Notes: a model not told the origin generated them from the sequence alone. Shown: positions 9,189-17,822, counted from the stretch's first letter. The stretch: DNA of 64,000 nt from Gymnodinialimonas ceratoperidinii (GCF_019297855.1 NZ_CP079194.1:979501-1043500); one strand, 5' to 3'. Numbers and translations: made by a program.

Positions 9189-9719
9189 TCAACCTGCGGC
9201 GCTGCGGACCATGCGTTCAGCGCTGATGTAGCGCGTCAATTCCTGCCAAGTGTCGGGATCGAGCAGGGTCAGAATGCCCTCGTCGATCGCATATCCATAG
9301 GTCAGGCGCTCGGCCGAGGGGGTCACGAAGGTGAGATGCGCGCCGTCGGTCTCGATCTCCGCCTGTTTTTCACAGGTCCACAGGCTGGTGTCCTCGTTGC
9401 GCAACGCCCAGATGCCGGTGAAGGTCTCGCCCGAGCCATCCGAGGCGCTCAGGATCGTGTAGGCGTGATCGACGGTGAAGTCCCATCCGTCGCCCGTCGC
9501 ATCCTCGCGCCACGTGCCGATATGGGTCTCTCCCTCACCAATGACGCGGGTGTAGCTGCGCCCGCCCCAGATCATCTGCGCGCCACCGTCGGCGAACTGC
9601 AACGGCTCCTCGGGTTCGGCGATGTAGTAACTGCCATCGCCGGTGATTTCATAGGTTTGAGGCTGACCGGGCAACAGCCAGATTCCGATCAAGGCGGGGT
9701 CGAGCGTACGATCTGTCAT
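9189..9719 (-). CDS. Hypothetical protein, beta-rich
   Basis: A 176-residue acidic protein that I do not recognise. It has no signal peptide and no transmembrane segment. Regularly spaced W, Y and F residues in G-W, T-Y-E and W-G-G-R-S-Y motifs (residues 13-60) suggest a small antiparallel beta-barrel or lipocalin-like fold, which is inference only. It is convergent with the DUF427 gene. The ATG is at 9717-9719. Confidence 0.6.
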   Translation of the reverse strand: MTDRTLDPALIGIWLLPGQPQTYEITGDGSYYIAEPEEPLQFADGGAQMIWGGRSYTRVIGEGETHIGTWREDATGDGWDFTVDHAYTILSASDGSGETFTGIWALRNEDTSLWTCEKQAEIETDGAHLTFVTPSAERLTYGYAIDEGILTLLDPDTWQELTRYISAERMVRSAAG

Positions 9720-9790
9720 GCTGTCAGATTGGCACGAAATTCGAGCGTTGCCTAATGCTTAACGCATGGGTGGGGGCCGGATTGCGGCAA

Positions 9791-10261
9791 TCAGCCCAAG
9801 AGGTCGTCCGGTGTCAGCTCGAAAGCCTTTCCGAAACCGCCGTTGAGAAACGCACGGGTTGGCACGAAACGAAACATCTGGAAATCGGCGAAATCGATGT
9901 AGAGTTTCGCCTTGGGGTAGAGCGCAAGGTAATGATCGCGAAGCTCGGATTTTTGCGCTGCAACCGCCGTGGCTTGCAAGCTCAGGCGCGGGTGGGTGAG
10001 GGGATCTCCCTTAGCACCGGGCTCTCCGATCAGAATCGAGCAGGCGGGGTTTGCGACAAGCGCCGCCGTATGGCTCGCAAGCGTCGAAATGAGGGTCACG
10101 GGCCAGCCATCGGGACCGGGCACGAGCGCGATACGGCTCACGGAAGGGGTACTGGTCGCGGGATCGAGTACGGCCAGAGCGGCGAAGCGGGCCGTATCGA
10201 TGAGCGCGCGCGCAAGGCCGCGGGCCTCGTCATCAGTGGGGCGGATGGGATCGGTCGTCAT
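9791..10261 (-). CDS. Pyridoxamine-5'-phosphate-oxidase-like, HugZ-type protein
   Basis: A 156-residue split-barrel flavin/heme-binding-type protein. The pattern ALIDTARFAALAVLD-x-SVSRIAL, then LISTLASHTAAL, CSILIGEPGAKGDPLTHPRLSL and a C-terminal F-R-F-V-P-T-R-A-x-x-NGGFGKAF matches the HugZ/pyridoxamine oxidase family. HugZ homologues bind heme and may degrade it, but no heme-uptake genes are adjacent, so the family fold is the safe claim. Confidence 0.75.
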   Translation of the reverse strand: MTTDPIRPTDDEARGLARALIDTARFAALAVLDPATSTPSVSRIALVPGPDGWPVTLISTLASHTAALVANPACSILIGEPGAKGDPLTHPRLSLQATAVAAQKSELRDHYLALYPKAKLYIDFADFQMFRFVPTRAFLNGGFGKAFELTPDDLLG

Positions 10262-10364
10262 GGCGAGACGCTAGCAGCTCCCAACCGGCGCGGCGAGAGA
10301 GCGGGGGCGTCGCGATGCGCTTTGATCACGCGCGGGAGGCCGCGCGTCGGGCGCCGCGCCCTCG

Positions 10365-11099
10365 CTAGAACTCCTGCCATACCGACAACGTCAGACCGAC
10401 CACGTTACTCCCCGCGAGCGCCCCCCGCCCGCCGAGGCGCAGGTGGGTGTTGTCGAGGATCTGGAACACGAAAGACGAGGACCCTGTCACCAAGGGGTCC
10501 GACCCCGGCCATTGTTCGGCCTTGACCGAGAACGTCAGCGAGGCACGGTCCGTCAGGCTGAAACCGGTGGTCCCTTCGGCCTGCAGGATCGGCTCCTCCA
10601 ACTCCAGATCGTAGAGCGCCGTGATGTCGAGGTTTACCCAACCGCCGTCATGGCGGAGCGGCATGTACCACGCGTCTCCGCCCTCACCGAACCCGCGCCC
10701 GAGCGACGCGCCGAGCCTGACGAGGCGGTGGGGTTCGGCCTCTCCTACCTGACGCGCGCCGAGACCTGCATCCACCGCGTATTGCCACGTCGCGTCGGGA
10801 GGAGAGAGCGTATAGCGCAGGAAACCCACCGCCTGCCGGCTGGTGTCGCCCTGCCCGATATCCGCGCCGAGCGTCAGGCTGCGCCCCAGGCCGAGTTCTG
10901 CGTAGGCACTGAGGTAAGTCTCGGGCTCCCACAGGCCGACCGAGACATCGAAGGGCGCTTCTTCGGCGGAGATCTGGAACGAGGTAAACACGCTCCCCGC
11001 GTCGCGCGCCCATGGCCCGGCGCTGGCCGACGAGCCGCAGAGGCCCGTCACCAAGGCGAGACCTGAAACCGTGACCCCTACGCAACGCATGTCAGGCAT
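10365..11099 (-). CDS. Predicted outer-membrane beta-barrel protein
   Basis: A 244-residue protein with a signal peptide (cleavage near SSASA|GPWA, about residue 27). The mature chain alternates polar and aromatic/hydrophobic residues in about ten to twelve segments and ends in a terminal phenylalanine (WQEF), the signal for outer-membrane barrel assembly. I cannot name the family. It is next to the polysaccharide region and its upstream DNA has a near-CtrA site (TTAA-N7-CTAA at 11115-11129). Confidence 0.65.
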   Translation of the reverse strand: MPDMRCVGVTVSGLALVTGLCGSSASAGPWARDAGSVFTSFQISAEEAPFDVSVGLWEPETYLSAYAELGLGRSLTLGADIGQGDTSRQAVGFLRYTLSPPDATWQYAVDAGLGARQVGEAEPHRLVRLGASLGRGFGEGGDAWYMPLRHDGGWVNLDITALYDLELEEPILQAEGTTGFSLTDRASLTFSVKAEQWPGSDPLVTGSSSFVFQILDNTHLRLGGRGALAGSNVVGLTLSVWQEF

Positions 11100-11251
11100 T
11101 AAGACGCCCCAGAGTTAACAAAACGCTAACGTGACTTGTCCGGGAGGCGGGGCGCCGTACATGGTCAGGCCACACCACAACATCAGATTCGGGGGGATCG
11201 CCATCATGTTTCACGCATTGCCGTCGACCGCTCGTCTCGTCCTGCCCGCAC

Positions 11252-12106
11252 GTGGCAGAGCCGAATGTCATGTCTGATCTGACCAGCATGATCCGCGCGG
11301 CGCTTGCCGCCGGCGGCACCGCGTCGACCGAGCGGCGCCATTTCGGCGCGCCGATGCGTCCGACCTCCGGCCCGCTCGCCAATCACGATCTGACGGTCTA
11401 TCGCGGCGGCCGTGACCCCGAGGTGCAGGAGCTGTTGGCCCGCCGCCACGATGCCTATGTGGACTGCCTGCGACTGGCGGGTATCCGCGTGCCCGAAACG
11501 CACCTGCGGCTGATCGATGAAGCCGGATCGCTGCGTCCGGTGATTGCGCAGAAGGCCGTGGCGCCCGACATGATGCTGGTGCCCTTGGTCCGCAAGGCCG
11601 GCACGAAGGCGGCCATCGGCCTCTTGGACCGTGTGGCGACCGATGTGGCCGAGTTCTGGCGCCGCGTCGCGCAGCGCCCGGAGCGTATCGGGTTTCATGC
11701 CCAGATCGAGCGCTTCGCGATGGACGAGAAGGGGCCGCTTTTCCTCGATACCTTTCCGCCGCTGATCTCCTACAGCCGCGACGAGATGGGCCACCTGATC
11801 CAGCGTTTCGCGGACAATGGGCTTGTGCGCGGCTTGGGCAAGGTCTTGCCCGGCCGCCTGCGCGAAATGCAGGACCGTTGGTACACGCCCGCGGGTTCGG
11901 TCCAGACCCTGATCGACGGCGCCCTGCGCCTGCGCCCCGACGATACGGAAGAGATCCTCGAATGGGCGGACGGCTTTGCAACGACGCGCCTTGAGGGCCC
12001 ATGGCGCAACGCCGTTCAGGCGCAACTCGCTCGCCACGCCCGCTCCGCAAAGGTAAGCGCGAACCGGTGGCGCACCGTGGCAGGACGCGACCGCCCTCAT
12101 GCCTGA
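11252..12106 (+). CDS. Hypothetical protein with possible kinase-like fold
   Basis: A protein of 284 residues from GTG 11252, or 278 from ATG 11270; neither start has a strong ribosome binding site. I do not recognise the family by name. The middle segment GFHAQIERFAMDEKGPLFLDTFPP (abbreviated: H at the start, LDTFPP at the end) resembles the catalytic loop plus metal-binding Asp of aminoglycoside-phosphotransferase-like kinases, and a preceding QKAV segment could be the ATP-binding lysine strand. This is an inference from pattern only. It overlaps trmL by eight bases, suggesting translational coupling. Confidence 0.55.
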   Translation: MAEPNVMSDLTSMIRAALAAGGTASTERRHFGAPMRPTSGPLANHDLTVYRGGRDPEVQELLARRHDAYVDCLRLAGIRVPETHLRLIDEAGSLRPVIAQKAVAPDMMLVPLVRKAGTKAAIGLLDRVATDVAEFWRRVAQRPERIGFHAQIERFAMDEKGPLFLDTFPPLISYSRDEMGHLIQRFADNGLVRGLGKVLPGRLREMQDRWYTPAGSVQTLIDGALRLRPDDTEEILEWADGFATTRLEGPWRNAVQAQLARHARSAKVSANRWRTVAGRDRPHA

Positions 12107-12617
12107 GCCGACTGCCGCCGCAACCGCGGCGCCTGATCCCGAAGCGCCCCGAGCGGACATGAAGGTCGTGCTCGTGCATCCCGAAATCCCCGGCAATACC
12201 GGCACGATCGGGCGGACCTGCGTGGCGCTGGATCTGGAACTGATCCTGATCCATCCGCTCGGCTTCGACATCTCCGACAAATCCGTGCGCCGCGCCGGGC
12301 TCGATTACTGGAAGCACGTGCGGTTGAGCGAATACCAAAGCTGGCAGGACTTCATCGCGGCCCGCGCCCCCCGCGAAGAGCAGTTGTTCCTGTTCGAGAA
12401 TGACGGCGAAGGCGGCTCCGTCTACGAGCCGGTATACCCCGGCGATGCCTATCTGATATTCGGACGAGAGACGAAGGGTCTTCCCGCCGAGGTGCTGGAA
12501 AGCCGTGCGAAGCGGACGTTCCACTTGCCGATGCGCTCGCCCCACATCCGCTCCCTGAACCTCGCCAATGCGGCCACGGCCGTGATCTATCAGGCCATGC
12601 GCGCGCATCTGAGCTGA
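12099..12617 (+). CDS. trmL: tRNA (cytidine(34)-2'-O)-methyltransferase TrmL
   Basis: A SPOUT-family methyltransferase that methylates the 2'-hydroxyl of the wobble base in tRNA-Leu isoacceptors. Conserved blocks are HPEIPGNTGTIGRTC near the N-terminus, FGRETKGLP in the middle and SLNLANAATAVIYQ near the C-terminus, which form the AdoMet-binding knot. ATG 12099 gives 172 residues with a 20-residue Ala/Pro-rich extension; ATG 12159 gives 152 residues, closer to the family norm, and may be the true start. Confidence 0.9.
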   Translation: MPEPTAAATAAPDPEAPRADMKVVLVHPEIPGNTGTIGRTCVALDLELILIHPLGFDISDKSVRRAGLDYWKHVRLSEYQSWQDFIAARAPREEQLFLFENDGEGGSVYEPVYPGDAYLIFGRETKGLPAEVLESRAKRTFHLPMRSPHIRSLNLANAATAVIYQAMRAHLS

Positions 12618-12684
12618 ACGTTCGGTCACGGCTGCTCCTATCTCGAGGGCGGCGTCTGGGCGAACAAGGCTCTGTTCGCGACAT

Positions 12685-13773
12685 TCAACCCGCAAGACGC
12701 GCGAACAGGTCGAAATACGCACCGCCGACCTTCTCCCAAGTATAGTTGTTCAGCGCGACGCGCTTCAGGGCATCTCCATCTGCCAAAAGAGGTGCCTTCA
12801 ACGCGGCAATGAGCGCATCATTTCCGTCAAAGTATTGAGCCTTGTTCGCAGTCGTCTCGCGATTGAAGGCGCAGTCATAGGCCAGCACGGGCAGGCCGAA
12901 ATGCATCATCTCGACCAGCGATGGATTGGTGCCGCCTGCTGAATGGCCATGAACATAGAGCGCCGCACCCTGACGCAGCTGATAGAGGCGCGCGGCCTCA
13001 TAAACCGGGTCGTGAAGGTGCAGGTTCGAGGCGGCCGCATAGCGTGCCTTCAGGCCTCGGCCATAGCTGTTGGCATCCCAATTTCCGACGAAAACCAGAG
13101 GCTTGTCCGAAGTTGAGAAGGCCTGCAGGATCATCTCGACATTGTTCTCAGGCTCGATTCGGCACAGCGCGAGGGCGTAATCCTCGGGCAGGTCGCACCG
13201 CGCGGGCGGCGGATCCGGCGTGTGCGTGGCATGATCGCCGCCGTAGGCAATGACCTCGGCCCTGATGCCATAGGTCCGACGCAAGCGCGCGGCGATGACC
13301 GGACTGTCGGCGATGATCGCGTCGGAATATCTGACCGCCAACGTCTCGGACCACTGCAGGAAGGCGCGCGCGGGGCGGGACCACTTCGCCCGGTGCGATT
13401 CGAGCCCATCCACATGGGTCACCACCGCCATGTCACGGCGCGACAGCCTTGGCAGGGCGATGGCGCCTGAAACGCCAAGGAGGAGCGCCACATCGGTGCC
13501 CCGTCGCGCGGCATCGCGCAGGGTTGTGGCGTCATAAACCACGCTGCATGCGCCGTTGGCCGGGAGGCGGGAATATCGCAGCGCGGCGTTGCAAAAGGTA
13601 TCAGGCCGCTGCGCGTAGGCGCGGGTGCTGCAATAGACGCTCAGCTCTTCGGGCCGATCGTGCGCTGCATGGAAACGCACCAGATGCTCGGCAAGTGTTT
13701 CAAATCCTCCGTATCGCGCAGGGACGCCGACAGAGCCGAGAATGGCGATCCGGGGGCTCTTCTTTCCTGCCAT
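12685..13773 (-). CDS. Glycosyltransferase family 4 with DUF1972 domain (rhamnosyltransferase-like)
   Basis: A 362-residue GT-B glycosyltransferase. The N-terminal half carries the DUF1972 signature (GSVGVPARYGGFETLAEHLV, residues about 13-32), typical of rhamnosyl- or other hexosyltransferases in polysaccharide assembly. The C-terminal half has LCRIEPENN near residue 213 and a donor-binding HGHSAGGTNPSLVEMM-like region where the glutamate contacts the sugar nucleotide. It is divergent from a sugar-phosphate transferase; the 187-base gap between them holds a CtrA-type box. Its likely role is extending a capsule or exopolysaccharide repeat unit in the cytoplasm. Confidence 0.85.
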   Translation of the reverse strand: MAGKKSPRIAILGSVGVPARYGGFETLAEHLVRFHAAHDRPEELSVYCSTRAYAQRPDTFCNAALRYSRLPANGACSVVYDATTLRDAARRGTDVALLLGVSGAIALPRLSRRDMAVVTHVDGLESHRAKWSRPARAFLQWSETLAVRYSDAIIADSPVIAARLRRTYGIRAEVIAYGGDHATHTPDPPPARCDLPEDYALALCRIEPENNVEMILQAFSTSDKPLVFVGNWDANSYGRGLKARYAAASNLHLHDPVYEAARLYQLRQGAALYVHGHSAGGTNPSLVEMMHFGLPVLAYDCAFNRETTANKAQYFDGNDALIAALKAPLLADGDALKRVALNNYTWEKVGGAYFDLFARLAG

Positions 13774-13857
13774 TTCAATCCTCTATCGGACGCAAGATAC
13801 CGTTGTGCCCTCCCGCATCGGGCTCTCCTGCAATCTCTCGACCATAGGCCGCAGTGT

Positions 13858-13872
13858 TTAACCTGATCTTAA
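13858..13872 (+). promoter_or_regulatory. Exact CtrA-type box TTAA-N7-TTAA
   Basis: TTAA at 13858-13861 and 13869-13872 separated by CCTGATC. It lies in the divergent promoter of the DUF1972 glycosyltransferase (start 13773) and the sugar transferase (start 13961), about 85-90 bases from each start codon. Confidence 0.65.
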
Positions 13873-13960
13873 AGGACATCGGGTTGAGTTGCCGTATTAC
13901 GCGCCTCAGGTCGCGTTGCGTTGTCTGAGGTATTTGCCGTTGTGTGGCTGAGGAAATGAC

Positions 13961-14638
13961 ATGACGATCGTCCCGAATTTTGACCGGTCTCTCGCCCTGC
14001 CATTGCAAGGCTTCGTGGACCTCGCCCCTCCGCGAGGACAACGTGTTGGTGGCTCGGAAGCCTATTGGCGTGTCCGCGCGGTTCTGGATGTTCTCGGCGC
14101 TCTCGCTCTCATGCCGATCGTGGTCCTACTGGGCGCCGCGCTGTTGATCCTGAACCCAATTCTCAACCCCGGACCCTTGTTTTACCGCCAGTGCCGCATG
14201 GGCAGGGGGGGAGAGAGTTTCGTGACCTACAAGTTCCGCACGATGGCGCCGGGGCCATGTGAACGAGGGGCCTTCGACCCGGTGGAGGTGGACCGTATCA
14301 CGCCACTCGGTCGGATCCTGCGCCGCATGGGGCTTGATGAACTACCGCAGGCAATCAACGTGCTGCGTCGGGAAATGAGCTTGATTGGCCCGCGTCCCGA
14401 TTGCGTTCATCATGCCGCAGAGTTTCTGACGCGCATCCCCGAGTACCGGCAGCGCCTCGCGTTTCTGCCGGGGATGAGCGGCCTCTCGCAAATCAGACAT
14501 GGTTATGCCGTGGGGTTGCAGGACACCCGCGCCAAGGCGGCCACGGATGCGGAGTATATCAATCGCGCCTGCTTCCGGCTCGATGCGTGGATCGTCTGGC
14601 AGACCTTGCTCACCATGATCCATGGGCGTGGAGACTGA
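13961..14638 (+). CDS. Undecaprenyl-phosphate sugar-phosphate transferase (bacterial sugar transferase, ExoY-like)
   Basis: A 225-residue initiating glycosyltransferase that moves a sugar phosphate from a UDP-sugar to undecaprenyl phosphate at the inner membrane. Residues about 42-68 form the single re-entrant membrane helix. The catalytic core follows: GPLFYRQCRMG, KFRTM (91-95), GLDELPQAINVLRREMSLIGPRPD and GMSGLSQIRHG. The short form without the N-terminal four-helix domain resembles ExoY. The ATG follows GAGGAAATGAC. Together with the glycosyltransferase and the Wza-like protein it points to a capsule or exopolysaccharide. Confidence 0.93.
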   Translation: MTIVPNFDRSLALPLQGFVDLAPPRGQRVGGSEAYWRVRAVLDVLGALALMPIVVLLGAALLILNPILNPGPLFYRQCRMGRGGESFVTYKFRTMAPGPCERGAFDPVEVDRITPLGRILRRMGLDELPQAINVLRREMSLIGPRPDCVHHAAEFLTRIPEYRQRLAFLPGMSGLSQIRHGYAVGLQDTRAKAATDAEYINRACFRLDAWIVWQTLLTMIHGRGD

Positions 14639-14686
14639 CGGGACGCCGCGTGGATTTCGTTGAGGTATGACGCCGCGCGCCGGGCC

Positions 14687-15427
14687 TTACGACTGAAGAA
14701 AGCGGACATCGCCACTTGGGTCCACGCGCGCGGCCGTCATGACGCCGCCGTAAACGGCGCCGGTATCGACGGCAATGCGTCCCTGTTCTGCGAAAGGCGT
14801 CTCGAAGGGCTGATGGCCAAATGCGACCCATTGCCCGTCCGTTCTTTCCTGCGACAGGAAGGTATCTGCTCCCCACAGCAACGCCTTGGATTTCTGGACG
14901 CTCATCGCAAGGTCCGGATCGGCACCGGCATGGGTGACCCATAGCGTGCCGGTTGACCAGGAGAGCGGCAGATTCTTGATCCAATCGACGAGGTCGGTTC
15001 CCATGGCCTCCCTCAAATCCCCTGCCGCGTCGAGGAGGTCTCCGGCGTTCCTGCTGTCCGTCGTCAACCCCGCGCCGACGCCGAAGCTGGCCAGAGTTTG
15101 CAGGCCGCCGTAGCGAAGCCAGCGCTTCGCCGCCCCGGTGGGATCAGCCAGAAAATCCAGCATCATCCGTTCGTGGTTGCCCATGAGCGCCACGATCCGT
15201 TCCGGGAAGTCAGCCGTCATCTCCGCCAGAAAACGCAACACGTCTGCGCTGGCCTCACCGCGGTCGATATAATCGCCCACGAAGACGACTTTGCCGGACC
15301 CGCCCGCATGGTCGCCCGCATCCATGTCGATCCGCGTCAGGAGGGTGTGCAGCTTGTCGACGCAGCCGTGCACGTCTCCGACAACGTAGACCAATTCCGC
15401 AGGGGCGGGCGCGTCCCAGCTTCTCAT
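14687..15427 (-). CDS. Metallophosphoesterase (serine/threonine-protein-phosphatase-like)
   Basis: A 246-residue calcineurin-like phosphatase of the PrpA/ApaH type. All metal-binding motifs are seen: GDVHG, GDYIDRG, GNHE, and later THAG and GHQPFE. ATG 15427 is preferred over one 63 bases upstream because GGAGAGTGAG lies four bases before it. It is divergent from the polysaccharide export gene, sharing a 240-base promoter region with a CtrA-type box. Close relatives are often beside roseobacter exopolysaccharide genes; the substrate (phosphoprotein or diadenosine polyphosphate) is not known. Confidence 0.88.
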   Translation of the reverse strand: MRSWDAPAPAELVYVVGDVHGCVDKLHTLLTRIDMDAGDHAGGSGKVVFVGDYIDRGEASADVLRFLAEMTADFPERIVALMGNHERMMLDFLADPTGAAKRWLRYGGLQTLASFGVGAGLTTDSRNAGDLLDAAGDLREAMGTDLVDWIKNLPLSWSTGTLWVTHAGADPDLAMSVQKSKALLWGADTFLSQERTDGQWVAFGHQPFETPFAEQGRIAVDTGAVYGGVMTAARVDPSGDVRFLQS

Positions 15428-15511
15428 TTTCTCACTCTCCTCGCCTCCGGATGCGGACACAGGCGGGCTATCAAAACGCACGCCAGTCAAACGCGTTAAA
15501 TCCCTAGCGTC

Positions 15512-15526
15512 TTAATTGTTAATTAA
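15512..15526 (+). promoter_or_regulatory. Exact CtrA-type box TTAA-N7-TTAA
   Basis: TTAA at 15512-15515 and 15523-15526, with the palindrome GTTAATTAAC forming the right side. It lies between the phosphatase (start 15427) and the export lipoprotein (start 15668), about 140 bases before the latter. Confidence 0.65.
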
Positions 15527-15667
15527 CACTTTACGCATCTTTTGTTGGTTAACGAACGCCATCGTCAGAGGAAACATGTCGGCCGCGGCAAGCGCCCCAC
15601 CTCTGTGATCGCGAGAACCTCGTGTTCCGGTACAGCTGGAGCGCGGCGGCGCACCAAAGGACGCTTC

Positions 15668-17029
15668 ATGGCTATCATCCGCATCCTCATCGCTGGTCTG
15701 GCTTTCGCGAGCCTTTCGGCCTGCGGGGCGGCATATATCTCTTCTGACATCGCAAATTTCCGGGGCGATGACAGCGTTCAGGTCGTCGATCTTTCGACCG
15801 CAGTCGTGGCGCAGGCCAACCGCTCCGCCTACCAACCCGAGGCGCTTCCGGCCGCGTTCTCGCGGATCGCGGGGGCGGGGTCCCGGCTGCGCGGGGGTGC
15901 GCGCCTGCCGGAGCCTGTCTTCGATCCGCAGACGCGCCCCGGCGCGTTGGAACTCCGCGTGCCGCCGGCGGTCGATCCGGGGTCTTATGTTATCGGGGTG
16001 GGCGACGTTCTGATCCTCGCGACCCCGCGGTGGGAATCGTCGGTCGAGGAAATGGCCGGCCTCGTCGCGGCGCAAAACCAGCGACAGGGTTATACGGTGC
16101 AAGACAACGGCGACATCGCGATCCCGGACATCGGCCGGATCAACGTCGGCAACATGACCCTGTCCGAGGCAGAAGATGCGGTGTTCGAGCGTTTGATCGC
16201 GGCCCGTATCGACCCGACGTTCAGCCTCGAAGTGGCGGAGTTCAACTCGCAGCGCATCTCCATCGGCGGCGCTGTGCGCGAGCCGGGCGTGGTGCCGATC
16301 GGCATGTTACCGGTCTACCTCAATGAGGTTCTGGCGCAGGCAGGTGGGGTGGACGTGGGCTCGGATGCCTTCTCGGTGATCCGCATTTATCGCGACGGGA
16401 CGTTGTACCAGATCCCCACCGCCGATCTCTATGCCGACCAGAACCTGCAGCGCATCCGCCTAGTCAACGGCGATTCCATCTTCGTCGACACGGCCTATGA
16501 TTTCGAGCAGGCGCAGGCCTATTTCGAGGAAACCATCCAGCGCGCGCAGTTCACGCAGAATGCGCGCGCAAACGCCATCGCCGCATTGCAGGCAGAGGTT
16601 TCGATCCGCCGCAACGCGCTGGAGGAGAGCCGCCAGAACTTCCGGGATCGGGTCGAGTTCGGGGCTGCGGGCGGAGATTTTGTCTATATCGCAGGAGAGG
16701 TTACACGTCCCGGACGGTTCGAGCTGCCGTTCGGGAACACCGCCACCCTGGCCGATGCGCTCTTCGATGCGGGCGGGTGGAGCGAGGCCACGGGCGATCC
16801 ATCGCAAATCTACCTGATGCGCGGTGCCTCGGCTGGCGAACAACTGAGCGCGATTACCGCCTATCGCCTGGACGGATCGAACGCTCTCAACCTGACCCTT
16901 GCCACCCGGATGGAGCTGCGCCCCGGCGATGTCATCTTCGTGGCCGAGCAGCCTGTGACCCGCTGGAACCGCGTCATCGACCAGATCACGCCGACCATCT
17001 TTAACCTCGGTGCGGCGGCCGTGAATTGA
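15668..17029 (+). CDS. Polysaccharide export outer-membrane lipoprotein (Wza-like)
   Basis: A 453-residue Wza/KpsD-type protein forming the outer-membrane channel for polysaccharide export. The signal peptide ends in a lipobox LSA-C with the acylated Cys19. The Poly_export domain (around residues 98-180, with VIGVGDVL and YTVQDNGDIAIPDIGRI) is followed by two SLBB domains (ISIGGAVREPGVVPI and VYIAGEVTRPGRFELP). A coiled-coil-like segment rich in Ala, Gln and Arg separates the SLBB domains. ATG 15668 follows AAAGGA by about seven bases. The C-terminus FNLGAAAVN is near the expected membrane helix. No Wzc-type kinase gene is next to it. Confidence 0.92.
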   Translation: MAIIRILIAGLAFASLSACGAAYISSDIANFRGDDSVQVVDLSTAVVAQANRSAYQPEALPAAFSRIAGAGSRLRGGARLPEPVFDPQTRPGALELRVPPAVDPGSYVIGVGDVLILATPRWESSVEEMAGLVAAQNQRQGYTVQDNGDIAIPDIGRINVGNMTLSEAEDAVFERLIAARIDPTFSLEVAEFNSQRISIGGAVREPGVVPIGMLPVYLNEVLAQAGGVDVGSDAFSVIRIYRDGTLYQIPTADLYADQNLQRIRLVNGDSIFVDTAYDFEQAQAYFEETIQRAQFTQNARANAIAALQAEVSIRRNALEESRQNFRDRVEFGAAGGDFVYIAGEVTRPGRFELPFGNTATLADALFDAGGWSEATGDPSQIYLMRGASAGEQLSAITAYRLDGSNALNLTLATRMELRPGDVIFVAEQPVTRWNRVIDQITPTIFNLGAAAVN

Positions 17030-17087
17030 GCGCGCGAAATCCCGCCTAGTCCCTTCAAAGCCGGGTTCGCGTCACAGAATTGCCAAG

Positions 17088-17822
17088 ATGGAACGAGATT
17101 CTGACACGGCCCTTCCAACGGATACGACGACCATGCGCACGCCCCTTGTTTTACTCGCACTTTCCCTCACAAGCTTCGGCGCGCTCTACACGGCGAACGG
17201 GCCGGAACTGACCCTGCCGTTGGCGGTCATCGCGTTGGCTGGCATCGCGGCCACGATCCTTGCGCTCAAGGCGGCGTTTCAGGGGCGCAACCTGCGCCTC
17301 ACGAGGCGGTCTTCCCATGAACCGGAGCCGCTGAAGTCCGAAATCACACCGCGCCGCAAACCGCGTCATTTCAATCACGTGGCGCCCAAGCGCGTGACGC
17401 GGAAGCCCGCTGGTCCCCGCGTCGTCATCGACGGCTCGAATGTCATGCATTGGAACGGAGCGGAGCCCCGGCTGACGACGGTACGGGAGGTGGTGTCCGC
17501 CTTGCGTACCCAAGGCTACCAACCCGGCGTCGTCTTTGACGCCAATGCCGGCTACAAGCTGACCGACAGCTACATGGACGACCGCGACTTCGCCAAGCTC
17601 CTGAATTTGCCGGGAGATTGCGTCGTGGTCGTGGCAAGAGGCGAGCCCGCGGATCCGACGATTCTGGCCGCGGCGCGCGATCTGAAGGCGAAGGTCATCA
17701 CCAACGACCGCTTTCGCGACTGGGCCGACGATTTCCCCGAGGTCGCCACCCCCGGCACGCTCATCAAGGGCGGCTATGACCACGGGGCGCTTTGGCTCGA
17801 CGACCGAGCATTGGCGAGCTGA
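17088..17822 (+). CDS. Membrane-anchored NYN/Zc3h12a-like ribonuclease
   Basis: A 244-residue protein with two hydrophobic segments (about residues 17-36 and 42-62), a basic linker, and a C-terminal NYN (PIN-like) domain from about residue 108. Acidic positions matching the Zc3h12a (Regnase) nuclease core are visible: Asp115 in VVIDGSNVMHW, Asp151, Asp189 in ADPTILAAARDL, and Asp207/Asp211 in TNDRFRDW. The expected activity is metal-dependent RNA cleavage at the cytoplasmic face of the membrane. An alternative start is ATG 17133, which would shorten the tail before the first helix. It follows the export lipoprotein by 58 bases and may be co-transcribed. Target RNAs are unknown. Confidence 0.8.
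   Translation: MERDSDTALPTDTTTMRTPLVLLALSLTSFGALYTANGPELTLPLAVIALAGIAATILALKAAFQGRNLRLTRRSSHEPEPLKSEITPRRKPRHFNHVAPKRVTRKPAGPRVVIDGSNVMHWNGAEPRLTTVREVVSALRTQGYQPGVVFDANAGYKLTDSYMDDRDFAKLLNLPGDCVVVVARGEPADPTILAAARDLKAKVITNDRFRDWADDFPEVATPGTLIKGGYDHGALWLDDRALAS

Noticed and set aside
11115..11129. Fourth CtrA box
   Set aside because: It has CTAA in place of the second TTAA, so it is kept only as a near-match for the barrel gene.
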